DNA from: Crateriforma spongiae
GTDB taxonomy: Bacteria > Planctomycetota > Planctomycetia > Pirellulales > Pirellulaceae
NCBI RefSeq assembly: GCF_012290005.1
Contig: NZ_JAAXMS010000004.1
Location: 434,001 to 498,000, forward strand
DNA length: 64,000 nucleotides
Reading direction: 5' to 3'
Shown: one piece after another, positions 9,211 through 17,663 of the stretch
Layout: each line of letters begins with the position of its first letter
Position numbering within the stretch: position 1 is the first letter of the stretch
The notes under the pieces: model-generated
The model's database searches: none
The model's input: the letters and a program-made list of their open reading frames with translations, nothing else
Told to the model about the DNA's origin: nothing
Position numbers and translations under genes: made by a program

Positions 9211-9654
9211 TCAATCCTGGTTGGCGTATTCTTTGCGCATCGTGACGCTGGACGAAACGGTCCAGCCGTCATAGATCGATCCCGGCAGCAACAGATTGCC
9301 GCTGACCGGCACGGTGACGGTCAGCGTGACGTTTTCCAGAGTGTCCGCACCGTCGAATCCGGGGGCCGCGATCGACACCGCGTTGCCGCCGGTTTCCACG
9401 TCGCGTTGACTCAGGAATTCGTTGACTCGTGCGATCGCATCGCCGTTGGTCGCCTCGGATCCCACGCCGGCTCGGGCACCTTCATAGGCGGCCAAGGTGA
9501 CGGTTTCGCGAAGGAAAAACAGCGAACACAAATCCATCGTGCCCAGTGTCAAAGTCAACAGCACGGGCAACACGATGGCGGCTTCCACCGTGGCAGTCCC
9601 CCGGCGCTGCTGACGCGATCGACGCGGCACGGTTCTGGCAATCGTTCCGGACAT
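9211..9654 (-). CDS. TadE-like pseudopilin family protein
   Basis: A 147-residue protein started at ATG 9654; the frame extends further upstream but without pilin features. The N-terminus reads RRGTATVEAAIVLPVLLTL, a basic leader followed by the Glu-containing hydrophobic helix of TadE proteins. Next comes the helix FFLRETVTLAAYEGARAGVG, then a beta-strand region ending MRKEYANQD. Its stop is 5 bases before the start of the next TadE-like gene, so translation is probably coupled. It is the first gene of the three-gene TadE/TadE/TadG-vWA set. A pilus or surface-adhesion role is inferred from the family only. Confidence 0.85.
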   Translation of the reverse strand: MSGTIARTVPRRSRQQRRGTATVEAAIVLPVLLTLTLGTMDLCSLFFLRETVTLAAYEGARAGVGSEATNGDAIARVNEFLSQRDVETGGNAVSIAAPGFDGADTLENVTLTVTVPVSGNLLLPGSIYDGWTVSSSVTMRKEYANQD

Positions 9655-9967
9655 GACGGTTCTTCGGGACAAGTGGACGAGCGAAAAAGGGCGGGATCGG
9701 CCCACGATGACGCGGGACTGATCCTCTTTGGGAAACCTAGCTCGCGTTTGCACGGCATGACGGGCCGATCGCCAAAATTTTTTGTCGCACGATTTGACGG
9801 TCACCGGTTTGTGTGCCGTCACCGCGTCATGCCTCCCCTTCGCAGGCGACTTTTTCTATCATCCGTGGCTCGATGACGGCGCCGGTGGCCCCCGGCGGGT
9901 CGCCGTCGATTCCGTCTGTGCGTCCATCTCCACCGCCTCCGTTCCGCTTAACACCCAACACAGCGAC
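9655..9967. other. Divergent intergenic region upstream of pheT
   Basis: 313 bases between divergent tadE-like and pheT starts, expected to hold both promoters. A TGACGG/CCGTCA inverted repeat occurs near 9796-9822. No T-box, attenuator peptide or other recognised leader was found by eye. The pheT frame happens to stay open back to 9782, but that stretch has no family similarity. Confidence 0.5.
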
Positions 9968-12004
9968 ATGCTTGTTTCCTGGAAATGGCTTTCCCGCTAC
10001 GTCAATCTGGACATGCCACAGAAGGAATTGGAGGACCGATTCAGCTTTTCCGGATTGAATCACGAGTCCAGTGAAACGGTTGGTGACGACGTCGTGATCG
10101 ACTTGGAAGTCACCAGCAATCGCGGCGACTGTTTGGGGCATCTGGGCGTGGCCCGTGAAGTCGGCGTGCTGTTCGATCAACAGGTTTGCGTGCCCAAGGT
10201 CGAATTGACCGAAGGCGATACGGCGGTGAAATCACTGTTAAGCGTGGAGAACCGGTTTCCCGACGCTTGCCCCCGCTACACCGCCCGCGTCATCCAGGGG
10301 GTCAAGATTGGCCCAAGCCCGGCGGAGATCGCGGACGTCTTGGAAAGCGTCGGCATCGGCCTGGTCAACAATGTCGTCGACATCACCAACTTTGTGATGT
10401 TGGAATGCGGCCAACCGTTGCACGCATTCGACTATGACAAGATCGCCGGCCAGAAGATCGTCGTCCGTCCGGCCGACAAAGACGAAACCATCGAAGCGAT
10501 CGATCACCGCCAGTACGCACTGGACCCGTCGATGTGCGTCATCGCCGATGCCGAAAAAGCGTCGGCGGTCGCCGGCGTGATGGGCGGTGCTGATTCGGAG
10601 ATCAACGAAGCGTCAACGAACTTGGTGATCGAAGCCGCCGACTTCACGCCGCTTTCCGTTCGACGGACCGCGCGGGCGTTGAAGCTGCACAGTCCGTCGT
10701 CGTACCGGTTCGAACGACGCGTCGACCCGGCCGGGATCGATTGGGCCAGCCGCCGGGCATGCCAACTGATCGCCCAACACGCCGGCGGCACGGTTTGCAA
10801 CGGCGTTCTAGACACTGCACCGGAGATACCCGCGCGTCCGCCGATCGTTTTGCGTTTGTCACAGGTCGAACGAATCTTGGGGATCCGCATTGCCCAAACG
10901 GAAATTCAGCGGATCTTGACCGCCCTGGGCTGTAAGGAAGACAAGTCGACCGTCGGAGAAAGTCACGCGTTCGTTCCGCCGACGTGGCGTCATGATCTGA
11001 CACGTGAAGCCGACTTGATCGAAGAAGTCGCGCGGATCCATGGCTATGACAAGATCCCCGAAAACGCATCCATTCCGGTCGCCCCCAGTCGGGCTCGCCC
11101 GTTCGATACGGCCGTTTCGAAAGTCCGCCGTGTGTTGACGTCGGCGGGGATTTCCGAAGCGATGACCCCCAGCGTCGTGACCCGAAAGCTGGACGAATCG
11201 ATCAGCCCCTGGACCGATCGACCCGCGATGCAAACGCAAACGGCAATGTTGGAAGGATCGCGTCGGCTGCGGCGTTCGCTGATCCCCAGCCTGCTTTCCA
11301 GTCGTGCGGGGAATTGGTCGGCCTCCAGCCTGCACGCGGACCTGTTTGAAATCGCACACATCTATCTGCCATCGGAGGACGATGACGGGCTGCCCGAAGA
11401 GACCTACGCGTTGGGTCTGGTTCGCGGCGGCGATTTCTTCCAGCTCAAGGGGATCGTGGAATCACTGTGCAGTCGCCTCGGGGTGCACGGACGTTTGACG
11501 GTCGACGTCGTGGATTGCCAGGGGATTCAATCTGGTACCGCGTCAAAGTTGATGATTCAAGTGGACGGCCAGTCGTACGAGATCGGATACATGGGGACGG
11601 TGGATGCGGCCACGCTGAAGTCGTGGAAGTTGCCCGATCCGGTCCAGGTTGCGGAATTGTCGCTGCCGGTCGTTTTCGAATTGGCCAACCTGGTGCCACA
11701 GCAACAGTCGATCAGCCCGTTCCCGTCGATCCAACGCGATTTGAATTTCGTTCTGGCCGAATCCGTCCGTTGGGGTGAACTGGAAACCGTGGTGCGATCG
11801 GCCGTCGATGAAAACCTGGCCGGCGTGCGGTATGTCGAAACGTATCGCGATGCCGACAAGGACGGGCCAGATACGAAACGCGTGTTGTTGTCGGTCGAAT
11901 TGCAAAGCGCCACCGAAACGCTGAGCGGCCAGCAAGCCGACACGATGATCCAATCGATCGTCGACGCATGCGATCAAAAGCTCAGTGCCAAGTTGCTCCA
12001 GTAA
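9968..12004 (+). CDS. pheT: Phenylalanyl-tRNA synthetase beta subunit, short form
   Basis: 678 residues from ATG 9968 (MLVSWKWLSRYV, the standard PheT N-terminus). Recognisable parts are SNRGDCLGHLGVAREV (family signature), the B3/B4 editing region, the B5 domain with PTWRHDLTREADLIEEVARI, the synthetase-like core, and a C-terminal FDX-ACB domain (FPSIQRDLNFVLAE) that binds the tRNA anticodon arm. The usual bacterial PheT is about 790-800 residues and carries an EMAPII/OB tRNA-binding domain after residue 40; here the sequence runs from SSETVGDD straight into VVIDLEVTSNRGD, so that domain is absent. The partner pheS is not adjacent. Cytoplasmic alpha2-beta2 enzyme charging tRNA-Phe. Confidence 0.95.
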   Translation: MLVSWKWLSRYVNLDMPQKELEDRFSFSGLNHESSETVGDDVVIDLEVTSNRGDCLGHLGVAREVGVLFDQQVCVPKVELTEGDTAVKSLLSVENRFPDACPRYTARVIQGVKIGPSPAEIADVLESVGIGLVNNVVDITNFVMLECGQPLHAFDYDKIAGQKIVVRPADKDETIEAIDHRQYALDPSMCVIADAEKASAVAGVMGGADSEINEASTNLVIEAADFTPLSVRRTARALKLHSPSSYRFERRVDPAGIDWASRRACQLIAQHAGGTVCNGVLDTAPEIPARPPIVLRLSQVERILGIRIAQTEIQRILTALGCKEDKSTVGESHAFVPPTWRHDLTREADLIEEVARIHGYDKIPENASIPVAPSRARPFDTAVSKVRRVLTSAGISEAMTPSVVTRKLDESISPWTDRPAMQTQTAMLEGSRRLRRSLIPSLLSSRAGNWSASSLHADLFEIAHIYLPSEDDDGLPEETYALGLVRGGDFFQLKGIVESLCSRLGVHGRLTVDVVDCQGIQSGTASKLMIQVDGQSYEIGYMGTVDAATLKSWKLPDPVQVAELSLPVVFELANLVPQQQSISPFPSIQRDLNFVLAESVRWGELETVVRSAVDENLAGVRYVETYRDADKDGPDTKRVLLSVELQSATETLSGQQADTMIQSIVDACDQKLSAKLLQ

Positions 12005-12023
12005 TCCGAACCGGTTGAGGCAT

Positions 12024-12063
12024 CGCCGCATTTCGCTTCGCGACAGCGTTTCGCTTTGCGGCG
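12024..12063. terminator. Stem-loop between convergent pheT and ECF sigma gene
   Basis: CGCCGCA at 12024-12030 pairs with TGCGGCG at 12057-12063 across a loop rich in TTCGC repeats. It lies between two convergent genes and could end transcripts from either side. No T-tract is present, so confidence is low. Confidence 0.3.
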
Positions 12064-12104
12064 GTCAGGGGCACGCACCCGCACCGCGCCCCGCCTTACA
12101 TGGC

Positions 12105-12680
12105 CTACGCTTCGAATTCCCGGCGCAACTGTTTCATTCCCCGGTGCAACAAGCCGGCGATTGAACCATTGGACTTCCCCATCCGCTGTGCCACCTCGGC
12201 CAATTTCAAGCCATCCAAATAGTGCAGACGCACGGCATCACGCTGGTCGTCCGGCAGCTTTTCGATCGCCGTCGCCAGCCGAATCACACTCTCGCCGACC
12301 GCCATGTGCTGGCTGGGCGTGGCCATGTCGCCGGCCAGCAATTGTTCCAGACGCATCGACGATTGATGCACCGCTTGCTGCATCGATTGTTCCCTGGATA
12401 CATCGCGTTTGTCACGGTGCATGTCGCGATCCAGGTGACACAGATGATTCGCCAAGATTTGTCTTAGCCAGCCCCGCAGTTCGGCTTCGGTCTTACCGCG
12501 AAAACCGTCGAATCCCTGCACGGCCTGCAACATCACCTGTTGGACCATGTCGCTGGCACCGACCTTCGCCTGGTACGCACGACGCGATTGAGTCCGGGCC
12601 AGCATTCGCAGATACGGCTCATATCGGGCGATCACCGAAGGGTCGGTCAAGTCGATGTCCGGTTCGGTTTCGTCGTTCAT
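12105..12680 (-). CDS. ECF-type RNA polymerase sigma factor
   Basis: 191 residues from ATG 12680, with AGGA about 5 bases upstream. Sigma region 2 is visible as ASDMVQQVMLQAVQGFDGF and ELRGWLRQILANHLCHL. Region 4 is LPDDQRDAVRLHYLDGLKL followed by the HTH EVAQRMGKSNGSIAGLLHRG. The N-terminus is acidic (NDETEPDIDLTD). This fits the planctomycete-expanded ECF sigma groups. No anti-sigma factor gene is adjacent. The divergent NHL-propeller gene begins 97 bases away and could be a target (inference). Confidence 0.9.
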   Translation of the reverse strand: MNDETEPDIDLTDPSVIARYEPYLRMLARTQSRRAYQAKVGASDMVQQVMLQAVQGFDGFRGKTEAELRGWLRQILANHLCHLDRDMHRDKRDVSREQSMQQAVHQSSMRLEQLLAGDMATPSQHMAVGESVIRLATAIEKLPDDQRDAVRLHYLDGLKLAEVAQRMGKSNGSIAGLLHRGMKQLRREFEA

Positions 12681-12777
12681 GATATCCTGGCCGTGAAAAC
12701 GCAGCCGTTGTCTTCGCCGGGGGCAACGCCGCGACAAACCGCCGACACGATTTTGCGTCTGGGAGACATACCGCCAA

Positions 12778-13830
12778 ATGAGTCACCGTATTGTAGTGCG
12801 AACCACGCCTGATTGGTTCCGCCGCCCGCATCCGATTTCTTTTGCGCTGGTGGTTTTGATGCTGTTGTCCGTGGACGTCCCGGCCGTCTGGTCGCAAACC
12901 GTCACGGCAACCGTTCCGGTCGGCATGCCGTTCGGCGTGGAAGTCGACGGCGATGACGTTTGGGTCACCAGCATCACCGATGAAAGCGTTGGATTGATTT
13001 CCCCCGATGATCGTTATCGCCCGCTGATCGGTGGCGCCGAAGCCGGTGTGTTTCAGTGGCCGCATGAAGTCCGCGTCGGTGACGCCAAACAGTTGTACAT
13101 CGCCGACACTCGGAACCACCGAATCATTCGCGTCGATACCGACGGCGGCAGTGCCGAACAAACCGATCCGGCGGACCATCGCTACCAAGTCATCGCGGGA
13201 ACGGGCAAAGCCGGCTTTGCCGATGGTCCCGGCGGATCAGCCTTGTTTAACCAGCCACACAGCGTCGTGGTGCTGGACGCCAAGACGTTGTTGATTGCCG
13301 ACACCAAGAATCACCGCATTCGCAAGTTGGATTTGAAGTCCGGTGTTGTCTCGCCATTCTGCGGCGACGGTTCACCCGAACTTCCAAAGGACGGCCAAGC
13401 TCGCCAACAGGCTTCTCTGTTCGGTCCACGTTCACTTGCCGTTGATGACGCATCGATTTGGATCGCCTTGCGTGAAGGCAACAGCATCTGGCGTTTAGAT
13501 CGCGCGACCGATACGCTGCATCACATCGCCGGCAACGGCCAGAAAGGCTATGACGGTGACGGCGGATCCGCCAAAGCCGCGACGATGAACGGTCCCAAGG
13601 GGCTGGACATTGATGCCGAAGGCGGTGTGCTGGTCGTCGACACCGAAAACCACTGCGTGCGCCGTGTTGACGTCGCCGCGGACCGTATCGAAACCGTGTT
13701 GGGCGGCAATCAGGCTGCGAAGACGACCGAATTGAAGCGACCGCACGGGATCGCCGCGACGGGGCAGGGCCGATCGTTCTGGCTGGCGGATTCGGAGAAC
13801 GATCGAATGTTGCTGTTCGAAGATCAGTGA
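12778..13830 (+). CDS. Secreted NHL-repeat beta-propeller protein
   Basis: 350 residues. The N-terminal region has a signal-like hydrophobic segment (ISFALVVLMLLSVDVPAVWS). The rest is built from NHL repeats with the recurring pattern LYIADTRNHRIIRVD, LLIADTKNHRIRKLD, VLVVDTENHCVRRVD, giving an expected six-bladed propeller. NHL propellers usually bind proteins or other ligands, and no catalytic set is evident. The gene is divergent from the ECF sigma gene and 69 bases upstream of the threonylcarbamoyl-AMP synthase gene, so the two may be co-transcribed. Envelope or periplasmic location inferred from the signal segment. Confidence 0.85.
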   Translation: MSHRIVVRTTPDWFRRPHPISFALVVLMLLSVDVPAVWSQTVTATVPVGMPFGVEVDGDDVWVTSITDESVGLISPDDRYRPLIGGAEAGVFQWPHEVRVGDAKQLYIADTRNHRIIRVDTDGGSAEQTDPADHRYQVIAGTGKAGFADGPGGSALFNQPHSVVVLDAKTLLIADTKNHRIRKLDLKSGVVSPFCGDGSPELPKDGQARQQASLFGPRSLAVDDASIWIALREGNSIWRLDRATDTLHHIAGNGQKGYDGDGGSAKAATMNGPKGLDIDAEGGVLVVDTENHCVRRVDVAADRIETVLGGNQAAKTTELKRPHGIAATGQGRSFWLADSENDRMLLFEDQ

Positions 13831-13899
13831 CAAACCGGCGGCTACGAATCACACGGCATTTCATTTTCCACATCTGTCCATCGGCAACCCCGTCGTCCG

Positions 13900-14967
13900 T
13901 TGAACCAAGACACCGATCCCGCTTCGCTGATTCACTGGCCCACCGATTCGGCGATACGCCGTGCCGCGGCCGCATTGGCCGCGGGCGATCTGGTGGGCGT
14001 TCCCACCGAAACGGTCTACGGCTTGGCCGCCGATGCCACCCGCGATGACGCGGTGTCAAAGATCTATCAAGCCAAGGGACGGCCCAGTACCAATCCGTTG
14101 ATCGTGCATGCCGCTGACGCGACCGCCGCGCGACGGTACACGTCATTGTTTGTGGGTGACCGACACAACGCAGGCTCGGACCCGACGCTGATCGACCAAT
14201 GGAAGATTGCATCCGCGTTTTGGCCCGGACCATTGACGGTTGTGGTCCCACGATCGTCATCGATTCCCGACATCGTCACCGCCGGTCGAGACACCGTTGC
14301 GATTCGTGTGCCCGATCATCCCGTGATGCGAAAACTGTTGAAACAGTGCCCCTTTCCTTTGGCCGCGCCCAGTGCCAACGTGTCCAACTACGTCAGCCCG
14401 ACGATCGCCCGGCACGTCGCCGATGGTTTGGGGCAATCCGTGGCGATGGTCTTGGACGGAGGCCGTTGTGACTGGGGGGTCGAATCAACAATCATCCAGT
14501 TGGATGCCGACGGCCCACGCCTGCTGCGACCCGGTGGCATCACGGCGGAACAGCTTCGCAGCGTCTTTGGCCGGATCGACGTTCCCGAACAAGGTGTCAA
14601 TCACTCCAAGGCTCAGGTCGCGCCCGGTCAACTGCCAACGCACTATTCACCCGACAAGTCGCTGGTGTTCGTGGACCGGTATGAAACGCTGCTTGGCGAA
14701 CCGTCATTTCAAGCACCGCAAAGAATCGGACGCATCGCATTCAGCAGACTGGATGATGCCCAGCGGTCGCAGTTTGACCAAGTCTGGATCGTCGATGAAA
14801 CGGGCGACCTGCGCCGAATCGCGTCACGTTTGTTTGCCGTCTTGCGTGAAGCCGACCAGAGCGATTGTGATCTGTTGGTGATCGATCGCTGTGAAGAAAT
14901 CGGTATCGGCCGCGCGATCATGGACCGACTGCGTCGTGCGACGCGGTCGGTCGATCAAAGCCAATAG
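13900..14967 (+). CDS. Threonylcarbamoyl-AMP synthase (Sua5-type)
   Basis: 355 residues. The enzyme makes L-threonylcarbamoyl-AMP from threonine, bicarbonate and ATP for the t6A modification at position 37 of ANN-decoding tRNAs. Family motifs are GVPTETVYGLAADAT, YQAKGRPSTNPL (the KxR...SxN nucleotide site) and APSANVSNYVSPT. A C-terminal Sua5 domain follows a linker containing QLPTHYSPDKSL, so this is the long Sua5 form rather than the single-domain TsaC. The start is a TTG at 13900; no in-frame ATG occurs nearby upstream. It converges with the aquaporin gene with only 3 bases between the two stops. Confidence 0.93.
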   Translation: MNQDTDPASLIHWPTDSAIRRAAAALAAGDLVGVPTETVYGLAADATRDDAVSKIYQAKGRPSTNPLIVHAADATAARRYTSLFVGDRHNAGSDPTLIDQWKIASAFWPGPLTVVVPRSSSIPDIVTAGRDTVAIRVPDHPVMRKLLKQCPFPLAAPSANVSNYVSPTIARHVADGLGQSVAMVLDGGRCDWGVESTIIQLDADGPRLLRPGGITAEQLRSVFGRIDVPEQGVNHSKAQVAPGQLPTHYSPDKSLVFVDRYETLLGEPSFQAPQRIGRIAFSRLDDAQRSQFDQVWIVDETGDLRRIASRLFAVLREADQSDCDLLVIDRCEEIGIGRAIMDRLRRATRSVDQSQ

Positions 14968-14970
14968 GTC

Positions 14971-15705
14971 TTACGCGGCATCCGCGTCATCGGCGTTGAC
15001 GATGCGGCTGACCACACCAGCCAACGCGGCACCGGCAAGCGGCGCGACCCAGAACAACCACAGTTGGCCGATTGCGGATCCACCGACAAAGACGGCCGGC
15101 CCGGTGCTACGTGCCGGGTTCACACTGCAATTGGTCAGCGGGATGTCGACCAGGTGAATCAGAGTCAGCGTCAAACCGATGGCAATGCCTGCGGCGGCTG
15201 GTGAAGCGTGTTTGGATGTCGCCCCCAGGATCACGATCAAGAAGATGAACGTGCAAACGATTTCGGCGACCAAAGCGGCCAGCATGCTGTAACCGCTGGG
15301 CGAAAATTCCCCGTATCCATTTGCCGCCAATCGGCCCTCGGTGATCACATAACCATCGGGGCCCTGTTGCAACAGAAAATACAGCAAGCCCGACGCGGCG
15401 ATCGCACCGACGACTTGGGCGATCACATAGCCGGGAAGCTCCGCCGGCTTGAACCGACCCGCCGCCGTTAGGCCGACCGTCACCGCGGGATTCAGGTGAC
15501 AACCCGAAACACCACCAAAGGCGTACGCACATCCCAGGACGGTCAGACCAAACGCGAAACTGACGCCCAAGTATCCGAATCCCATGTTGGTAGCCAATGC
15601 GGCGGATTCTTCGTTGGGAATGTTGGCCGCGAAGACCGCTGCACCGCAGCCGCCGAAAACCAGAATGAACGTGCCGATCATCTCGGCCAATAACTTGCGA
15701 TGCAT
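14971..15705 (-). CDS. aqpZ: Aquaporin Z-like water channel
   Basis: 244 residues from ATG 15705, chosen because AAGGA lies 8 bases upstream; ATG 15714 is the alternative. Six hydrophobic segments and both half-helix motifs are present: LNPAVTVG and VNPARSTG. The spacing and the IHLVDIPLTN segment match AqpZ rather than the glycerol facilitator GlpF. The selectivity-filter stretch reads TNCSVNPARS, with Cys where E. coli AqpZ has Thr183. That is the position of the mercury-sensitive Cys of human AQP1. Inner-membrane water permeation is the likely role. Confidence 0.93.
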   Translation of the reverse strand: MHRKLLAEMIGTFILVFGGCGAAVFAANIPNEESAALATNMGFGYLGVSFAFGLTVLGCAYAFGGVSGCHLNPAVTVGLTAAGRFKPAELPGYVIAQVVGAIAASGLLYFLLQQGPDGYVITEGRLAANGYGEFSPSGYSMLAALVAEIVCTFIFLIVILGATSKHASPAAAGIAIGLTLTLIHLVDIPLTNCSVNPARSTGPAVFVGGSAIGQLWLFWVAPLAGAALAGVVSRIVNADDADAA

Positions 15706-16023
15706 CTGCGACATCCTTCGCCAGAAATCAAAGTGTGGGGTGTTGGGGACACACTCTTTCGCGGCTTCGCCTGGTCCCGACCGCACCGCAAATGTCGCAC
15801 ACGCGGGATTCTCAACCCGGTTTCAATCGTCACCCCACGACTTTCCGGTCGTCGGGGTTAAAAGGATCGATCGGGGCAGGTTTCGCTTGAGGGCTGCGCG
15901 TGGCCGTAGTTTTCCGGGTTTTTTACCGACTGCGTTTGGTTTGTCGGCAAGAACCTATTGTCTAACCATTGCGCTTTCAGGCGGCTGAAAGCTTCCAAGG
16001 CAGTACGGAAAACGAAACGAACC

Positions 16024-17493
16024 ATGCCCAGCGAACGCCCCACCACCGACCGGAAAGCTCTGCAAGTCAATCTGGATTCCCGCCGCTATGGATCGTTCGC
16101 CGAGATCGGTGCCGGCCAGGAAGTCGTTCGGTGGTTCTTTCGCGTCGGTGCCGCCGCCGGCACGATCGCCAAGAGCATGTCCGCCTATGACATGTCCGTC
16201 AGCGACGCGATCTATGGCAAATGCGACCGCTACGTTTGTCGCCAGCGGTTGGAAGACATGCTGGATCGCGAACACAAATTGAACTTGGAACGGTTGCGTG
16301 AAAGCCGTGGGGATTCGACCGCCTTCTTTGCGTTTGCCGACACCGTTTCGGCCCGCAATTATCACGGCACCAACGAATGTCACGGATGGATGGGGATTCG
16401 TTTCCAGGCACACCCGCGGGACGAAGACAGCCAGATCATCATTCACGTCCGGATGCTGGACAAGAACATGGAGGCGCAGCAGGAAGCGCTCGGCATCGTC
16501 GGCGTGAACTTGTTGTACGGTGCGTTCTTCATGCACCACGAACCCGAACAATTGCTCGAATCGTTGCTGGATAATCTGTCAACGCAGCGGATCGAGATCG
16601 ACATGATCGAGTTTTCCGGCATCGCATTCCGCCATGTCGACAACCGCGTGATGAGTCTGCGACTGGTGCAGCTGGGACTCAGCAGCGCCGCGATGTTCTC
16701 GGCATCGGGCGACGTACTGCAGCCGTCGGAGGTCCTTTACAAGCGACCAATTCTGGTCGAACGCGGCAGTTTCCGTCCGGTCACGCACGTCAACTTGGAC
16801 ATGTTGTCGGCCGCACGTGAAAGCTTCAAGAAAGAAGCCGATGTGGAAGAGGACCGCATCGTCCAGTTGGCCGAAATCACCATGCGGAACTTGCAAGCCA
16901 ACGGCGACATTGATCTGCGTGACTTCTTGGCCCGCGCCGACACGCTGGCTGCTTGTGGCATGACGGTGTTGATCTCCGACTACTTCGAGTTTTATCGCTT
17001 GGCCGCCTACCTTTCGCGGTACACGAAAGAGCGGATCGGGATCACGCTGGGCGCCGGCAGCCTGGCCGAGTTGTTCAACGAAAAGTATTACACCGGCCTA
17101 GAAGGCGGCATCTTGGAATCGTTCGGACGCATGTTCAAAAACGATCTGAAGCTGTACATCTACCCGCTGTTGGATCGCGAAACGGGCACCCTGACGACGG
17201 TCGACAACCTTTCGGTTTCGCCCGATTTGGACAAGCTGTACCACTACTTGGTCGACACGGGGTGCATCGAACAGCTGGACGCGTACAACCCGGAACACCT
17301 TTCGACGTTCTCTCGCGAAGTGTTGAAGATGATCGACGCGGGCGACCCGGCTTGGGAAGACCATGTTCCGGCGGAAGTGGCCAGCGTGATCAAGCGACGC
17401 GGATTCTTCGGCCACAAAGCGGGCGTGACGGAATCTCGACTGGCCGCGATGTTGCCCCCGACCCCCAGCATCGGCATGCCGGCGAACATCTGA
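16024..17493 (+). CDS. Conserved hypothetical protein
   Basis: 489 residues from ATG 16024; the earlier in-frame start at 15958 adds no recognisable sequence. It has no signal peptide and no membrane helix, so it is probably cytoplasmic. The sequence is well structured, with conserved-looking blocks such as ADTVSARNYHGTNECHGWMG, MIEFSGIAFRHVDNRVMSLR and ITLGAGSLAELFNEKYYTGL. I do not recognise a characterised family and assign no function. Its codon use and composition match its neighbours. It is followed after 170 bases by the large MscS-type gene on the same strand. Confidence 0.8.
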   Translation: MPSERPTTDRKALQVNLDSRRYGSFAEIGAGQEVVRWFFRVGAAAGTIAKSMSAYDMSVSDAIYGKCDRYVCRQRLEDMLDREHKLNLERLRESRGDSTAFFAFADTVSARNYHGTNECHGWMGIRFQAHPRDEDSQIIIHVRMLDKNMEAQQEALGIVGVNLLYGAFFMHHEPEQLLESLLDNLSTQRIEIDMIEFSGIAFRHVDNRVMSLRLVQLGLSSAAMFSASGDVLQPSEVLYKRPILVERGSFRPVTHVNLDMLSAARESFKKEADVEEDRIVQLAEITMRNLQANGDIDLRDFLARADTLAACGMTVLISDYFEFYRLAAYLSRYTKERIGITLGAGSLAELFNEKYYTGLEGGILESFGRMFKNDLKLYIYPLLDRETGTLTTVDNLSVSPDLDKLYHYLVDTGCIEQLDAYNPEHLSTFSREVLKMIDAGDPAWEDHVPAEVASVIKRRGFFGHKAGVTESRLAAMLPPTPSIGMPANI

Positions 17494-17663
17494 CGCTCCC
17501 GCATCGGCACCCGGGCCCGCATCGGCACTCGGGCGCAGCGTGAAACTGGATCGCTGTGGCGGCGAGAGGGCGTTTTGGCGTATGGACAACCGGTCCGTCC
17601 TGAATTGGCGGCAAAGAATCCGGCTTTTCCTGCCGCCAACTCGACTTTCAGGCTGCGGTTTCG

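Noticed and set aside
9782-9967. Extended N-terminus of PheT
   Set aside because: The upstream in-frame stretch has no PheT similarity, while MLVSWKWLSRYV at 9968 is the normal start.
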